Shown: positions 17,242 through 26,182, numbered from the stretch's first letter. The stretch: DNA of 64,000 bases from Schumannella sp. 10F1B-5-1 (GCF_006517535.1 NZ_VHQH01000002.1:232158-296157); one strand, 5' to 3'. Notes: generated from the sequence alone by a model not told the origin. Numbers and translations are program-made.

Positions 17242-17313
17242 GACGCAACTCAGGAGATCTGAGCGTGGATGGGGCGGGGGCCTCATCCGGGCGCGGATCT
17301 CCTGAGTTGCGTC
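17242..17313. terminator. Perfect 18-bp inverted repeat between convergent genes
   Basis: GACGCAACTCAGGAGATC (17242-17259) and its exact complement (17296-17313) are separated by 36 bp. They lie between the TAXI gene (ends 17224) and the MFS gene, whose stop at 17312 is inside the right arm. The likely role is as a bidirectional terminator, but the long loop and AT-richer arms are unlike the other terminators here. Confidence 0.6.
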
Positions 17314-18808
17314 ACTCGTCGGCGGGTTCCGAGGCAGGGAGCTCGGCGGCGTGGGCGCGGCGCGAGCGCAGGAAGCCCCACGCGACGAGCGCGCCGGCGA
17401 TGACCGCGAGCGCTCCGCCGCCGAGCTGCACGGCCTCGCGGAACTCCGCGGTCTGCGCGGCCGTCCAGTGCGCGGTCGCGACGTCGCCCGTGAACAGCGC
17501 GGCGAGGATCGTGCCGACGGCCGCGATGCCGAGGCCGTTCGTCACCTCGCCGGCCGTGTCGACCAGCGCGGCGCCGATGGTCGAGCGGCTCTCGGGCAGG
17601 CCGCGCAGCACGTTGGTGCCCGCGACGACGCCGACCACGCGCATCCCGGCCGCGACCAGCACCAGCGCGAGGGCGATGAACGGGTAGCCGAGGGGGCCGA
17701 GCGCGGCGTAGACGGCGAGTCCGGCGACGATGCACGCGGCGCTCATCCACGCCATGCGGTTCAGGCCGAGGCGCTGCATCAGCGGGCGGATCGCGGCGCC
17801 GCCGGCGACCAGCACGATCACCTGGGGCAGCATGCCGAGCGCGGCGAGGGCGGGCGGCCAGCCCCAGTCGAGCTGCAGCTGCAGGGTCACGAGGTAGCCG
17901 AGGCCGGCGGTGGCGAGGGTCGCCGCGGCCTTGACGGCGAGTCCGCTCGAGACCAGCGGGTGGGCGAGCAGGCGCAGGTCGAGAAGGGGATGCGCGGCGC
18001 TCCGCTGCCGCACCACGAAGCCGACCGCGGCGGCGACGGCCCCCGCGGCGGCGACCCACGGCATCCACGACCCGGCGCCGTCGTCGACGAAGAGGGTCGG
18101 CGTGACGAGCGCGAGCACGATGGTCGCCGTGCCGAGCAGGGCGCCGGCGATGTCGATCGGGTCGCGGTGCAGCTCGGCGCGCACGTCGGCGCCGATGCCG
18201 AGCCGGATGCCGACGATCGCCAGCACCGCGACCGGCACGTTCACGAGCAGCAGCGCCTGCCACGGCGCGACCGCGAGGGCGAGACCGCCGAGCGTGGGGC
18301 CGACGGCGAGGCCGACGAGTCCGACCGTCGAGATGATGTTGATCGCGCGCACCCGCAGGGTGTCGTCGCCGAAGAGGCGGAACGCGAGCGCCATCGATCC
18401 GGGCGTCGTCATCGCGGCCGCGACGCCCATCGCGACGCGCACGGCGATGAGCTGCTCGGGGGTCGTGACGAGCGCGGTGGCGGCGCTCGCGAGGGCGAGC
18501 AGCACGAGTCCGATCAGCATGAGGCGGCGGCGGCCGAAGCGGTCGGCGAGGGCGCCGAAGGCGAGCATGAGGCCGCCGAACACGACGGCGTAGGAGCCGG
18601 TGACCCACTGGAGGGCGGTGGTGGAGGCGTGCAGCTCGCGGCCGATCGTCGGCAGCGCGACGCTGAGGATCGAGTTGTCGAGCATCTCGAACAGGAACAC
18701 GGCCGAGAGGCCGGCGAGGGCGATCGCGGCGTCGCGCAGGCGGCGGGGCTGGCGCGGGGTGGATGCGGCGTCCACGGCGCCGGTTACGGTGGGATCAGTG
18801 GAGGTCAT
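17312..18808 (-). CDS. DHA2-type MFS drug/metabolite exporter
   Basis: Major-facilitator protein of 498 residues with about 14 hydrophobic segments, the size of the EmrB/QacA (DHA2) exporters. It includes FLFEMLDNSILSVALPTIGR, the motif-A loop LADRFGRRRLMLIG, the motif-C-like GLAVGPTLGGLALAVAPWQA and a second-half LPESRSTIGAALVDTAGE. It is divergent from a TetR regulator with a palindrome between them, the usual layout of an inducible efflux pump. The ATG at 18808 has a GGAG-like ribosome site. The natural substrate is unknown. Confidence 0.9.
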   Translation of the reverse strand: MTSTDPTVTGAVDAASTPRQPRRLRDAAIALAGLSAVFLFEMLDNSILSVALPTIGRELHASTTALQWVTGSYAVVFGGLMLAFGALADRFGRRRLMLIGLVLLALASAATALVTTPEQLIAVRVAMGVAAAMTTPGSMALAFRLFGDDTLRVRAINIISTVGLVGLAVGPTLGGLALAVAPWQALLLVNVPVAVLAIVGIRLGIGADVRAELHRDPIDIAGALLGTATIVLALVTPTLFVDDGAGSWMPWVAAAGAVAAAVGFVVRQRSAAHPLLDLRLLAHPLVSSGLAVKAAATLATAGLGYLVTLQLQLDWGWPPALAALGMLPQVIVLVAGGAAIRPLMQRLGLNRMAWMSAACIVAGLAVYAALGPLGYPFIALALVLVAAGMRVVGVVAGTNVLRGLPESRSTIGAALVDTAGEVTNGLGIAAVGTILAALFTGDVATAHWTAAQTAEFREAVQLGGGALAVIAGALVAWGFLRSRRAHAAELPASEPADE

Positions 18809-18817
18809 GCCACTAAG

Positions 18818-18843
18818 TTAAGTCAGTAAGCGTAGTGAGTCAA
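18818..18843. promoter_or_regulatory. Imperfect palindrome, probable TetR operator
   Basis: TTAAGTCAGTAAG and CGTAGTGAGTCAA form a 26-bp imperfect palindrome (9 of 13 positions pair), much richer in A/T than its surroundings. It starts 10 bp upstream of the MFS ATG. Position and form fit an operator repressed by the divergent TetR protein. Confidence 0.65.
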
Positions 18844-18913
18844 GAAATTCGCGGTGCCGACCTGTCGCACGCGGATCTCGGCCGCGCGCGCATCCACCGG
18901 AAGGAAGCCCCGG

Positions 18914-19564
18914 ATGCCCCGCACCGCACCCCGTGGCGGACCCCAGACCCGCGTCAGGATCGCCGAGGCCGCATCGCCGCTGTTCGCCGAGCGCGGCTTC
19001 GACGACGTGACCGTCGCCGAGATCGCGCGGGCGGCGGGGGTGTCGAGCGTCACGGTGTTCAAGCACTTCCCGCGTAAAGAGGATCTGTTCTTCGACCGCA
19101 CCGTCGACGCCGAGGAGCTGCTGCGGGAAGCCGTGCGCGACCGGGCCGACGGCGTCTCGGCCCTCGATGCGCTGCGGGATGCGCTGCTCGCGCTGGCCGA
19201 CGAGCGCGCACCGCTCTCGGGGCTCGCCCACGGATCGCCCGGCTTCTATCGCACGGTCGCCGACTCGCCCGCCCTGCAGGCGCGCGCGCTCGAGATCGGC
19301 GCGGCGCTGCAGGCCCTGCTCGCGGCGGAGCTCGCCGCCGACGAACGCTTCGAGGGCGACGCCGTGCTGCTCGCGGCCTTCGTGCTGCAGGGGTACGCCA
19401 CGGTGCTGATCGGCACGGCGCAGCGGGTGCTCGCGGGCGCGGGCGCGGGCACGGGCTCGGGTGCGGGCGCGGGTGCCGTCGACTTCGACGCGATCGCGGC
19501 GGACCACCGCACGCGCGTCGAGGCGCTGTTCGCGGCGATCCGCGCGGGCGTGCGGGTCGACTGA
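18914..19564 (+). CDS. TetR-family transcriptional regulator
   Basis: Regulator of 216 residues. The start at the ATG at 18914 has AAGGAAG seven bases upstream; a longer open frame to 18854 would cross the operator region and is less likely. The N-terminal helix-turn-helix is RIAEAASPLFAERGFDDVTV followed by AEIARAAGVSSVTVFKHFPR and KEDLFFD, a textbook TetR domain. The ligand domain is Ala/Leu-rich and includes an Ala/Gly repeat (GAGAGTGSGAGAGA) at residues ~178-191. It probably represses the divergent MFS exporter. Confidence 0.92.
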   Translation: MPRTAPRGGPQTRVRIAEAASPLFAERGFDDVTVAEIARAAGVSSVTVFKHFPRKEDLFFDRTVDAEELLREAVRDRADGVSALDALRDALLALADERAPLSGLAHGSPGFYRTVADSPALQARALEIGAALQALLAAELAADERFEGDAVLLAAFVLQGYATVLIGTAQRVLAGAGAGTGSGAGAGAVDFDAIAADHRTRVEALFAAIRAGVRVD

Positions 19565-19609
19565 GCGCGCGGTGCATGCCGTCCGCCGCTGCCGTGGCAC
19601 AGTGAGCGC

Positions 19610-20641
19610 ATGAGCGACGGCGCCACCGCATCCACCGACCCGACGGACGCACTGGGCGCTGCGGGTGCCGCCGGCGCCGAGCCGGTCGACGTGCTGGTCG
19701 TCGGCTCGGTGAACCTCGACCTCGGGTTCGAGCTCGATCGACTGCCTCGCTCGGGCGAGACGATCGAGAGCCGGTCCGCGCGCCGCACCGGCGGCGGCAA
19801 GGGCGCCAATCAAGCGCTCGCCGCCGTGCAGCTCGGTGCGCGCACGGTGCTGCTCGCGGCCGTCGGTCCCGATGCCGAGCCTGCGCTCGCCGATCTCGTC
19901 GCGGGCGGCGTGCGGCTCGACGCGCTCGTGCGGATGGCCGACGTGCCGACCGGCAGCGCGGTGCTGCTCGTGACGCCCGACGACAACGCGATCGTCATCG
20001 CGCCGGGCGCCAACGCGCGGCTGAGTGCCGAGCACGTGCGCGCGCTCGCCGAGGCCCTCGGCGCCGGAACGGGCTCCGGTCCCGCCGTCGTAGCACTGCA
20101 GCACGAGGTGCCCGCCGAGGTCGTCGCCGCGGCGGTCGCGGCGTTCGGCGGCCGCTCGCGCATCCTGCTCAACCCCTCGCCGTGGCGCCCGGTCGCCCCC
20201 GAGGTGCTGGCGGGCGTCGACGTGCTGGTCGTCAACGCGGGCGAGCTCGGCGAGCTGCTGGGGGTCGCGCATCCCGAGGCGCCCGCCCCCGGCGCGGCGG
20301 GCTCCGGCGCCGGCGAGCGCGCCGCCGCCGAGCGCCTGCTCGCCACCGCCTCCCCCGAACTCGGAACCCTCGTCGTGACGCTCGGCTCCGACGGCGTGCT
20401 GCTGCGCGAGGGCGCCGGCGGCCCGGTCGTGCACCTGCCCGCCATCGCCGTGGATGCGCGCGACACCGTCGGCGCCGGCGACGCCTTCCTCGGGGCCCTG
20501 GCCGCCGGACTCGCGTCGGGCGCATCGCTCGAGGCCGCCGCCCGCCGAGCCACGGCCGCGGCGGCGCTCGCCGTGACGGTGCCGGGCGCCCGCAACCCGG
20601 GCCTCACGCCCTCGGCGGTCGACGAGCTGCTCGCGCGCTGA
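19610..20641 (+). CDS. PfkB-family sugar kinase (ribokinase-like)
   Basis: Kinase of 343 residues phosphorylating a sugar or nucleoside with ATP. The Ala/Thr-rich leader of ~24 residues is followed by VDVLVVGSVNLDLGFELDRL, the first PfkB signature RTGGGKGANQALAAVQLGA, LNPSPWRPV, NAGELGELLG and the second signature DTVGAGDAFLGALAAGLASG, which carries the catalytic Asp. The pattern GSxNxD with GGKGANQ is that of ribokinases, but substrate cannot be assigned. There is no sugar transporter next to it. The 45-bp gap after the TetR gene leaves co-transcription possible. Confidence 0.88.
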   Translation: MSDGATASTDPTDALGAAGAAGAEPVDVLVVGSVNLDLGFELDRLPRSGETIESRSARRTGGGKGANQALAAVQLGARTVLLAAVGPDAEPALADLVAGGVRLDALVRMADVPTGSAVLLVTPDDNAIVIAPGANARLSAEHVRALAEALGAGTGSGPAVVALQHEVPAEVVAAAVAAFGGRSRILLNPSPWRPVAPEVLAGVDVLVVNAGELGELLGVAHPEAPAPGAAGSGAGERAAAERLLATASPELGTLVVTLGSDGVLLREGAGGPVVHLPAIAVDARDTVGAGDAFLGALAAGLASGASLEAAARRATAAAALAVTVPGARNPGLTPSAVDELLAR

Positions 20642-20821
20642 GCCGACCCGGCGACGGCATCCCGCTACCCGTCGCGCCCGTTGCCGACAGGCTTCGCGCA
20701 GCTTCACGCGGCCTGGTCGAGTCGCGCGCCGTGCATCCACGGGTCTAGCGTGTGTCCACGGCTCACCCGAAGCTCCGAACGGCCCGCCCCCGCGGGCCCA
20801 TCCCTGCAGAGAGGACCCCGC

Positions 20822-22510
20822 GTGACCGATCAGAACACCGGCGGCAGCGTGCCCGGAAACGGACCCAGCGCGACAGGACCCGGCGGCGCCCCCGGCGCCG
20901 GAAGCCCGCCGCCGCCGCCCGCGTCCGCGGCGCCCGCCGCGATGCCCGCCACGGCATCCGACCTGGACATCGCCGACCGCCTCGAGAACTACCGCGAGAC
21001 CGTCGGCGACCGCGGCAACGCCGAGCACGAGTTCGACAACGAAGACGCCGGCTATCACAAGTCGCTCAAGCCCCGGCAGATCCAGATGATCGCCATCGGC
21101 GGCGCGATCGGCACCGGCCTGTTCCTCGGCGCGGGCGGACGCCTCCACGACGCCGGGCCGGCCCTCGCGGTCGTCTACCTGGTCTGCGGCTTCTTCGCCT
21201 TCCTCATCCTGCGCGCCCTCGGCGAGCTCGTGCTGCACCGCCCCTCGTCGGGGTCGTTCGTCAGCTACGCCCGCGAGTTCTACGGCGAGAAGATGGCCTA
21301 CGGCGCCGGCTGGCTCTACTTCCTGAACTGGGCGATGACCTCGATCGTCGACGTGACGGCCGTGTCGCTCTACGTCAAGTTCTGGGGACGCTACGTGCCG
21401 TTCCTCGAGAGCTTCCCGACCTGGGCGACCGCGCTCATCGCGCTCGCGCTCGTGCTCGGCCTGAACCTGGTCTCGGTCAAGGTGTTCGGCGAGATGGAGT
21501 TCTGGTTCGCGCTGATCAAGGTCGCCGCGCTCGTGATCTTCCTCGTCGTCGGCATCGTCTTCCTGCTCTTCGTCGGGCACACGGATGTCGGCCCGACCGG
21601 CATCGGCGTCATCGCCGACAACGGCGGCTTCTTCCCGCTCGGAGCGATCCCGGCCGTGCTCGCGATCACCGGCGTCGTCTTCGCCTACGCCGCGATCGAG
21701 CTCGTCGGCACCGCCGCGGGCGAGACCAAGGAGCCCGCGAAGGTCATGCCGAAGGCCGTCAACACGGTCATCATCCGCATCGCCGTGTTCTATGTCGGCT
21801 CGGTCCTGTTGCTCTCGCTGCTGCTGCCCTACACGCAGTACGACTCCGAGACCTCGCCCTTCGTGACGTTCTTCTCTCACGTCGGCGGCGAGGACCTCAG
21901 CAACACGATCGCGTCGATCATGAACTTCGTCGTGCTGACCGCGGCGCTGTCATCGCTGAACGCGGGGCTCTACTCGACCGGACGCATCCTGCGCTCGATG
22001 TCGGCCAACGGCTCGGCGCCGAAGTTCACGGGCGTGATGAACAGGCAAGGCGTGCCCTTCGGCGGCATCCTGCTGACCGCGTCGCTGACCCTGCTCGGCA
22101 TCGGCCTCAACGCGCTCGTCGGCGCCAGTGAGGCGTTCAACATCGTGCTCGAGGTGTCGGCGATCGGCATCATCGGCGGATGGGCGACGATCGTGCTCTG
22201 TCAGATCCAGCTGCATCGCTGGTCGAAGCAGGGCAAGGCCGAGCGGCCGCACTTCCGGCTGTTCGGGGCGCCGTTCACGGCCTATCTGACGCTCGCCTTC
22301 CTGGCGTTCGTGCTGGTCAGCGAGGCGTTCAGCGAGACCGGGCGCTGGGTGCTCGCCTCGCTCGTGGTGCTCATCCCGCTGCTGATCCTGGGCTGGTTCC
22401 TGCAGCGCAAGCGCATCATGGAGGCCGCCGCGATCCGCGAGGGTCACACCGGCAAGTTCTCGGTGCGGGCCGACCGCCCCGGCATCGACGCGACGCGCGA
22501 CCGCCGCTGA
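20822..22510 (+). CDS. AAT/APC-family amino acid permease
   Basis: Amino acid:proton symporter of 562 residues. The GTG at 20822 with AGAGAGGAC upstream is chosen over longer open starts. An unusual cytoplasmic tail of ~80 residues, first Gly/Pro/Ala-rich ([20 protein letters not shown]) and then charged, precedes the transporter core. The core has [53 protein letters not shown] and [20 protein letters not shown], with about 12 membrane helices. It resembles the AnsP/GabP/AroP group (asparagine, GABA, aromatic or proline carriers). The exact substrate is undetermined. Confidence 0.9.
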   Translation: MTDQNTGGSVPGNGPSATGPGGAPGAGSPPPPPASAAPAAMPATASDLDIADRLENYRETVGDRGNAEHEFDNEDAGYHKSLKPRQIQMIAIGGAIGTGLFLGAGGRLHDAGPALAVVYLVCGFFAFLILRALGELVLHRPSSGSFVSYAREFYGEKMAYGAGWLYFLNWAMTSIVDVTAVSLYVKFWGRYVPFLESFPTWATALIALALVLGLNLVSVKVFGEMEFWFALIKVAALVIFLVVGIVFLLFVGHTDVGPTGIGVIADNGGFFPLGAIPAVLAITGVVFAYAAIELVGTAAGETKEPAKVMPKAVNTVIIRIAVFYVGSVLLLSLLLPYTQYDSETSPFVTFFSHVGGEDLSNTIASIMNFVVLTAALSSLNAGLYSTGRILRSMSANGSAPKFTGVMNRQGVPFGGILLTASLTLLGIGLNALVGASEAFNIVLEVSAIGIIGGWATIVLCQIQLHRWSKQGKAERPHFRLFGAPFTAYLTLAFLAFVLVSEAFSETGRWVLASLVVLIPLLILGWFLQRKRIMEAAAIREGHTGKFSVRADRPGIDATRDRR

Positions 22511-22520
22511 CGGTGGATGC

Positions 22521-22556
22521 GCGAGGGGCCCGGTTCGCTGGAACCGGGCCCCTCGC
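22521..22556. terminator. Bidirectional hairpin terminator
   Basis: A perfect 16-bp stem (22521-22536 and 22541-22556) with a GCTG loop lies between the convergent permease gene (ends 22510) and threonine aldolase gene (ends 22609). There is no T-tract. Confidence 0.85.
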
Positions 22557-22608
22557 GCTGTCGGCGGTGCGCTGTGCCGCGGCGCCGCCGGGCGAGGTGC
22601 CGGGCTCG

Positions 22609-23694
22609 CTACCGGGCGAGCTCCGCCCGGATCACGTCGACGAAGTGCGCGACGTCGGCCTCGGTCGTGTCCCACGCGGTCATCCAGCGCACCTGGTTCA
22701 GCTCGCGGTTCCAGTCGTAGAAGCGCACCTGCTCGCGCACGCGGTCGGCGACCGCCGGGCCGAGTTCGGCGAAGACGGCGTTCGCCTGCGTGGGCTGGCT
22801 GAAGCCCAGGCCGCGGATCGAGCCGTCGGCGACCCCCTCATCCAGCTGCGACCGCAGCAGGGTCGCCATGGTGTTGGCGTGCTGCGCCGAGCGGATGCCG
22901 AGCGACTCGCCCGCGACGTCGGCCTCGAACAGCGCCAGCAGCTGCGCGCTCGCGAAGCGCATCTTGCTGCTGAGCTGCATCGACAGCTTGCGCAGGTACT
23001 TGAGGCCCTGGCCCGCCTCGGGGTCGATCAGCACGATCGCCTCGGCGCCGAGGATGCCGTTCTTGGTGCCGCCGAGGCTCAGGATGTCGACGCCGGCGTC
23101 GCTCGTGAACTCGCGGAACGGCACGCCCAGGGCGGCGGCCGCGTTCCAGAGGCGGGCGCCGTCCATGTGCACCGCCATGCCGTTCTCGTGCGCGTAGTCG
23201 GCGACGGCGCGCACCTCGTCGGGCGTGTAGACGGTGCCGAGCTCGGTCGACTGGGTGATGCTGACGGCGAGCGGCTGGGCGCGGTGCTCGTCGCCCCAGC
23301 CCCAGGCCTCGGTCGCAATCAGCTCGGGCGTGAGCTTGCCGTGCGGAACCGGCACCGGGTAGATCTTCACCCCGGCCATCCGCTCGGGCGCGCCGCCCTC
23401 GTCGGTGTGGATGTGCGCATTGGCCGTGCCGATCACGGCACCCCACGGCGGCAGGATCGCCTTGAGCGACACGACGTTCGCGCCCGTGCCGTTGAACACG
23501 GGGAAGACCTCGGCCTCGGGCCCGAACTCGGCGCGGATCACCTCGCCGAGACGCTCGGTGTAGACGTCTTCGCCGTAGGCGACCTGATGCCCCTCGTTGG
23601 CCGCGGCGATCGCCGCCAGCACCTCGGGGTGGATGCCGGCGTAGTTGTCGCTGGCGAATCCGCGGTAGTCCGGGTCATGCAGGCGTTCCGTCAC
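22609..23694 (-). CDS. ltaE: Low-specificity L-threonine aldolase
   Basis: PLP enzyme of 361 residues cleaving L-threonine/allo-threonine to glycine and acetaldehyde. It starts with the GTG at 23694. Family marks are SDNYAGIHPEVLAAIAAANE, FPVFNGTGANVVSL, AHIHTDEGGAPERMAGVKI, the PLP-contact HMDGARLWNAAAALG (D178) and the Schiff-base lysine K211 in LSLGGTKNGILGAEA. The length and the fold-type I layout are standard. It is a single-gene unit on the minus strand ending at a strong terminator. Confidence 0.94.
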   Translation of the reverse strand: MTERLHDPDYRGFASDNYAGIHPEVLAAIAAANEGHQVAYGEDVYTERLGEVIRAEFGPEAEVFPVFNGTGANVVSLKAILPPWGAVIGTANAHIHTDEGGAPERMAGVKIYPVPVPHGKLTPELIATEAWGWGDEHRAQPLAVSITQSTELGTVYTPDEVRAVADYAHENGMAVHMDGARLWNAAAALGVPFREFTSDAGVDILSLGGTKNGILGAEAIVLIDPEAGQGLKYLRKLSMQLSSKMRFASAQLLALFEADVAGESLGIRSAQHANTMATLLRSQLDEGVADGSIRGLGFSQPTQANAVFAELGPAVADRVREQVRFYDWNRELNQVRWMTAWDTTEADVAHFVDVIRAELAR

Positions 23695-23745
23695 GTGTCC
23701 ATCCTGTCATCGGCCGGCGCGGCGGCATCGTGTGCGGCGGATGCA

Positions 23746-23809
23746 GGATCGCGCGGCGATCCTGGCGTCGCGCCGAAATGTTCTGCGGCGGGGGCGAGAT
23801 CGTGCGGCG
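23746..23809. repeat. 64-bp dispersed intergenic repeat, copy B
   Basis: This copy has the same 25-bp left end and 15-bp right end as bases 8026-8089, with a different 24-bp centre. It lies between the threonine aldolase start and the PPOX gene's stop. The right-hand palindrome seen in copy A is not preserved, so the ends rather than the stem appear conserved. Confidence 0.75.
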
Positions 23810-23828
23810 GGGCGCTGTGCCTCCGGGC

Positions 23829-24236
23829 TCAGCCCTCGATGCGGATGACCGCCCGCGGCTTGTTCGCGCCGACCCCGCGCCGCACCAGCCGCTCGATGAA
23901 CATCACGATGTAGAACTCGGCGCCGTACTTGCGGCGCACCGCGTCGGTCGCCCGCGTGACGTCGTCGGCCTCGGCGCTGACCGTCGCGCGCGCCTCGACG
24001 AGCGGGGCGTCGTCGGCGACCGAGCCCCGGCGTCCGCACGGCTGCACGGTCACCCGCGGGTCGTTCTTCAGCCGCTTCAGCTTGCCTGTGCCGAGCGGGG
24101 TGATCACGACCAGCGCGTCCCCGTCGCGCGCGACCCACACCGGAGTGCTCACGCCCTCGCCCGTGCGGCGGAACGTCGTGAGCGCCACGAACGACGCGTC
24201 GGCGAGCGAGAGCAGCGGCGTGAATGCGGTGGTCAC
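23829..24236 (-). CDS. PPOX-class F420-dependent oxidoreductase-like protein
   Basis: Small split-barrel flavin/deazaflavin-binding protein of 135 residues. Its pattern is FVALTTFRRTGEGVSTPVWV, ARDGDALVVITPLGTGKLKR, LKNDPRVTVQPC and RRKYGAEFYI, typical of the actinobacterial pyridoxamine-phosphate-oxidase-like group, many members of which use F420. It starts with the GTG at 24236, 9 bp after the beta-lactamase stop, so the two genes are probably co-transcribed. The substrate is unknown. Confidence 0.82.
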   Translation of the reverse strand: MTTAFTPLLSLADASFVALTTFRRTGEGVSTPVWVARDGDALVVITPLGTGKLKRLKNDPRVTVQPCGRRGSVADDAPLVEARATVSAEADDVTRATDAVRRKYGAEFYIVMFIERLVRRGVGANKPRAVIRIEG

Positions 24237-24245
24237 CTCGCGAGC

Positions 24246-25286
24246 CTAAGCGCGCAGCGCGTCGAGCGTCGCCCGCGCCGCGGCGGCCACGAGCGCGTCG
24301 TCGTACTCCGCGTCGGGGTCGCCCGTCGCATCCCGGCTGCTGAGCACGGCGATCACGATCGGCGCTCCACTCGGCGGATGCACGACCGCCACGTCGTTGC
24401 GCGTGCCGTAGCCCGCCGCCCCCGACTTGTCGCCCGCCGTCCAGCCGTCGGGGAGCCCGGCGCGGATCAGCGTCGCCCCGGTCTGCGACCCGTCGAGCCA
24501 GCCGTTGAGGGCGGCGCGCTCGACCGAATCGAGCGGGGCCTTCCGTCCTTCGTCGACGGCGAGCGCCCGCAGCGACGACGCGAGAGCGCGCGGCGTGCTC
24601 GTGTCGCGCTCGTCGCCCGGGGCCGCCTCGTTGAGGTCGGGTTCGATGCGGTCGACCTGCGTCGTGCGGTCGCCGAGCCCGCGCAGCTGCTTCTGCAGCG
24701 CATCCACGCCGCCGAGTCGCGCGAAGAGCAGGTTGCCGGCCGTGTTGTCGCTGAGCTCGACGGCCGCCGCGGCGACCTCGCCGAGCGTCATCGTGCCGCC
24801 GGCGTGCTGCTCGGTGACGGGGGAGTAGTCGATCAGCGGGGCCGCCGGGATCGCGACCGGATCGTCGAGCGCGGCGACGCCCTCGCGCTGAAGCACGAGT
24901 CCAGCGGCGAGCGCCTTGAGGGTCGAGGCGTAGGCGAAGCGGTCGTCGCCGTGCCAGCTCGCCGTGCGTCCGGTGCCGGTGTCGATCGCGACCACGCCGA
25001 CGCGCGCGTCGTACTGCTGCTCGAGCGCGGAGAGATCGACCGCGATGTCGGCGTGCGGCGCGCCGGTCGTCGACTGCGACGTGGATGCGCGGCTCGCGCT
25101 GCCCTCGGTGCCGGGTGACGCGTCGGCCGGTGCCGCGGCCGCGCATCCGGCGAGCAGGGCGAGGGCGGCAGGTGCCGCGATCGCGGCGGCGAGGCGGGTG
25201 CGCCGGATGGGGTCGGGGGTGCGGGTGCGGGTGCGCTGCGGCGAGGAATCGCGGACGGAGGGGTCGTGCGTGAGGTGGTGACGCAT
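24246..25286 (-). CDS. Class A beta-lactamase lipoprotein
   Basis: Serine beta-lactamase of 346 residues. The start at the ATG at 25286 gives an Arg/Thr-rich leader, a hydrophobic segment and the lipobox LLAGC with C48. The active-site motifs are all present: S121-T-L-K (YASTLKALAAG), S179-D-N (ELSDNTAGN), E215-x-x-L-N (EPDLN, the deacylating Glu), and K287-S-G in place of the usual KTG. The unusually long N-terminus contains two Thr/Ser-rich stretches. It hydrolyses beta-lactams outside the membrane. A MerR gene lies 88 bp upstream on the same strand and a PPOX gene 9 bp downstream. Confidence 0.92.
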   Translation of the reverse strand: MRHHLTHDPSVRDSSPQRTRTRTPDPIRRTRLAAAIAAPAALALLAGCAAAAPADASPGTEGSASRASTSQSTTGAPHADIAVDLSALEQQYDARVGVVAIDTGTGRTASWHGDDRFAYASTLKALAAGLVLQREGVAALDDPVAIPAAPLIDYSPVTEQHAGGTMTLGEVAAAAVELSDNTAGNLLFARLGGVDALQKQLRGLGDRTTQVDRIEPDLNEAAPGDERDTSTPRALASSLRALAVDEGRKAPLDSVERAALNGWLDGSQTGATLIRAGLPDGWTAGDKSGAAGYGTRNDVAVVHPPSGAPIVIAVLSSRDATGDPDAEYDDALVAAAARATLDALRA

Positions 25287-25374
25287 CCCCCATCCTCCGC
25301 ACGCGCACCTGCGCGTCGCCCGACCGTCCCGTGCACGCGGGCCGCAGGTCCTCGCGGCCCCGAGCCCCGCGCTC

Positions 25375-25995
25375 TCAGCCCCGCAGGGCCCCGTCGCCGA
25401 AGCGCTCGCCCGCGGCGACCTGCTCGGCGAGGCGCCGCAGCGCCAGCACGAGGGGCTCGACCAGCACGGTGCCGAGCACGACGTAGCGCACGGCGGCGTC
25501 GGGCGAGTCGGTCGGGATGCCGTCGATCTCCGCCTGCGCCATGTCGCGCGCCGCCCGCACATAGGCGTCGAGCGCGCCGGGCGCGAGCTCGAAGCCGGCG
25601 TCGCGCAGTCCCTGCAGCGCCCGCGCGACATCCCCCAGCACCGCCGGGTCGCAGGAGTCGACAGGCCAGCCCCACTCCTCGGCGAGCGAGTGCACCTCGC
25701 TCACGTCGAGCGCGGGATCGAGCGGCGTCATGAGCGCGCTGTGCGCCCGTCCGAGCAGATCGATCGCGGGCGGCGGGTCGTCGAGCGCGCCGAGCACGGT
25801 GCGGGCCTGGGCGATGCTGACGCCGCCCGGTCCGAGCAGCGCCCGGATGAGGCGCAGCCGCGCCAGGTGCGTCTCGTCGTAGATGGCCTGCGTCGCCGAG
25901 GTGCGGTGTCCGTCGTGCAGCAGGCCTTCGCGCAGGTAGTACTTCACGGTCGCGACCGGGATGCCGGCGTCGGCCGAGAGCTGCGAGATGCGCAT
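25375..25995 (-). CDS. MerR-family transcriptional regulator
   Basis: Regulator of 206 residues. The start is the ATG at 25995, preceded by an excellent GGAGGAAGGA site; a longer frame upstream would give an Arg-rich tail and cross the promoter. The N-terminal MerR winged helix is MRISQLSADAGIPVATVKYY followed by LREGLLHDGHRTSATQAIYD. The long C-terminal helical region (~residues 110-200) lacks metal-binding cysteines in the usual places, suggesting an organic effector or protein-protein sensing. It is divergent from the DUF4188 gene, whose promoter carries two palindromes fitting MerR binding. It may also regulate the downstream beta-lactamase gene. Confidence 0.9.
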   Translation of the reverse strand: MRISQLSADAGIPVATVKYYLREGLLHDGHRTSATQAIYDETHLARLRLIRALLGPGGVSIAQARTVLGALDDPPPAIDLLGRAHSALMTPLDPALDVSEVHSLAEEWGWPVDSCDPAVLGDVARALQGLRDAGFELAPGALDAYVRAARDMAQAEIDGIPTDSPDAAVRYVVLGTVLVEPLVLALRRLAEQVAAGERFGDGALRG

Positions 25996-26094
25996 CCGGG
26001 TCCTTCCTCCATGACGGCCGCGGCGGTCGCGACGGTGACCGCTGCGACCACGACCGCGTCCCCGACGGCTGCGGGCCGCATCCACGACCGGGGC

Positions 26095-26143
26095 TTGCAA
26101 TTGGAGAGTATCACTCTCCATAATTGGAGAGCATCACTATCCA
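26095..26143 (+). promoter_or_regulatory. MerR-type promoter with tandem palindromic operators
   Basis: The -35 TTGCAA (26095-26100) and -10 CATAAT (26119-26124) have an 18-bp spacer almost wholly occupied by palindrome TGGAGAGTATCACTCTCCA (26102-26120). A second near-copy, TGGAGAGCATCACTATCCA (26125-26143), follows 23 bp further on. A palindrome inside the spacer is the hallmark of MerR-controlled promoters. Confidence 0.8.
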
Positions 26144-26182
26144 GTGATCGCCGACCGACATCCGCTCGACCGGAGGTGCACC

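Noticed and set aside
18818..21880. 1,020-codon minus-strand frame across TetR, ribokinase and permease genes
   Set aside because: It spans three well-identified genes and the TetR operator; its composition is that of a shadow frame.
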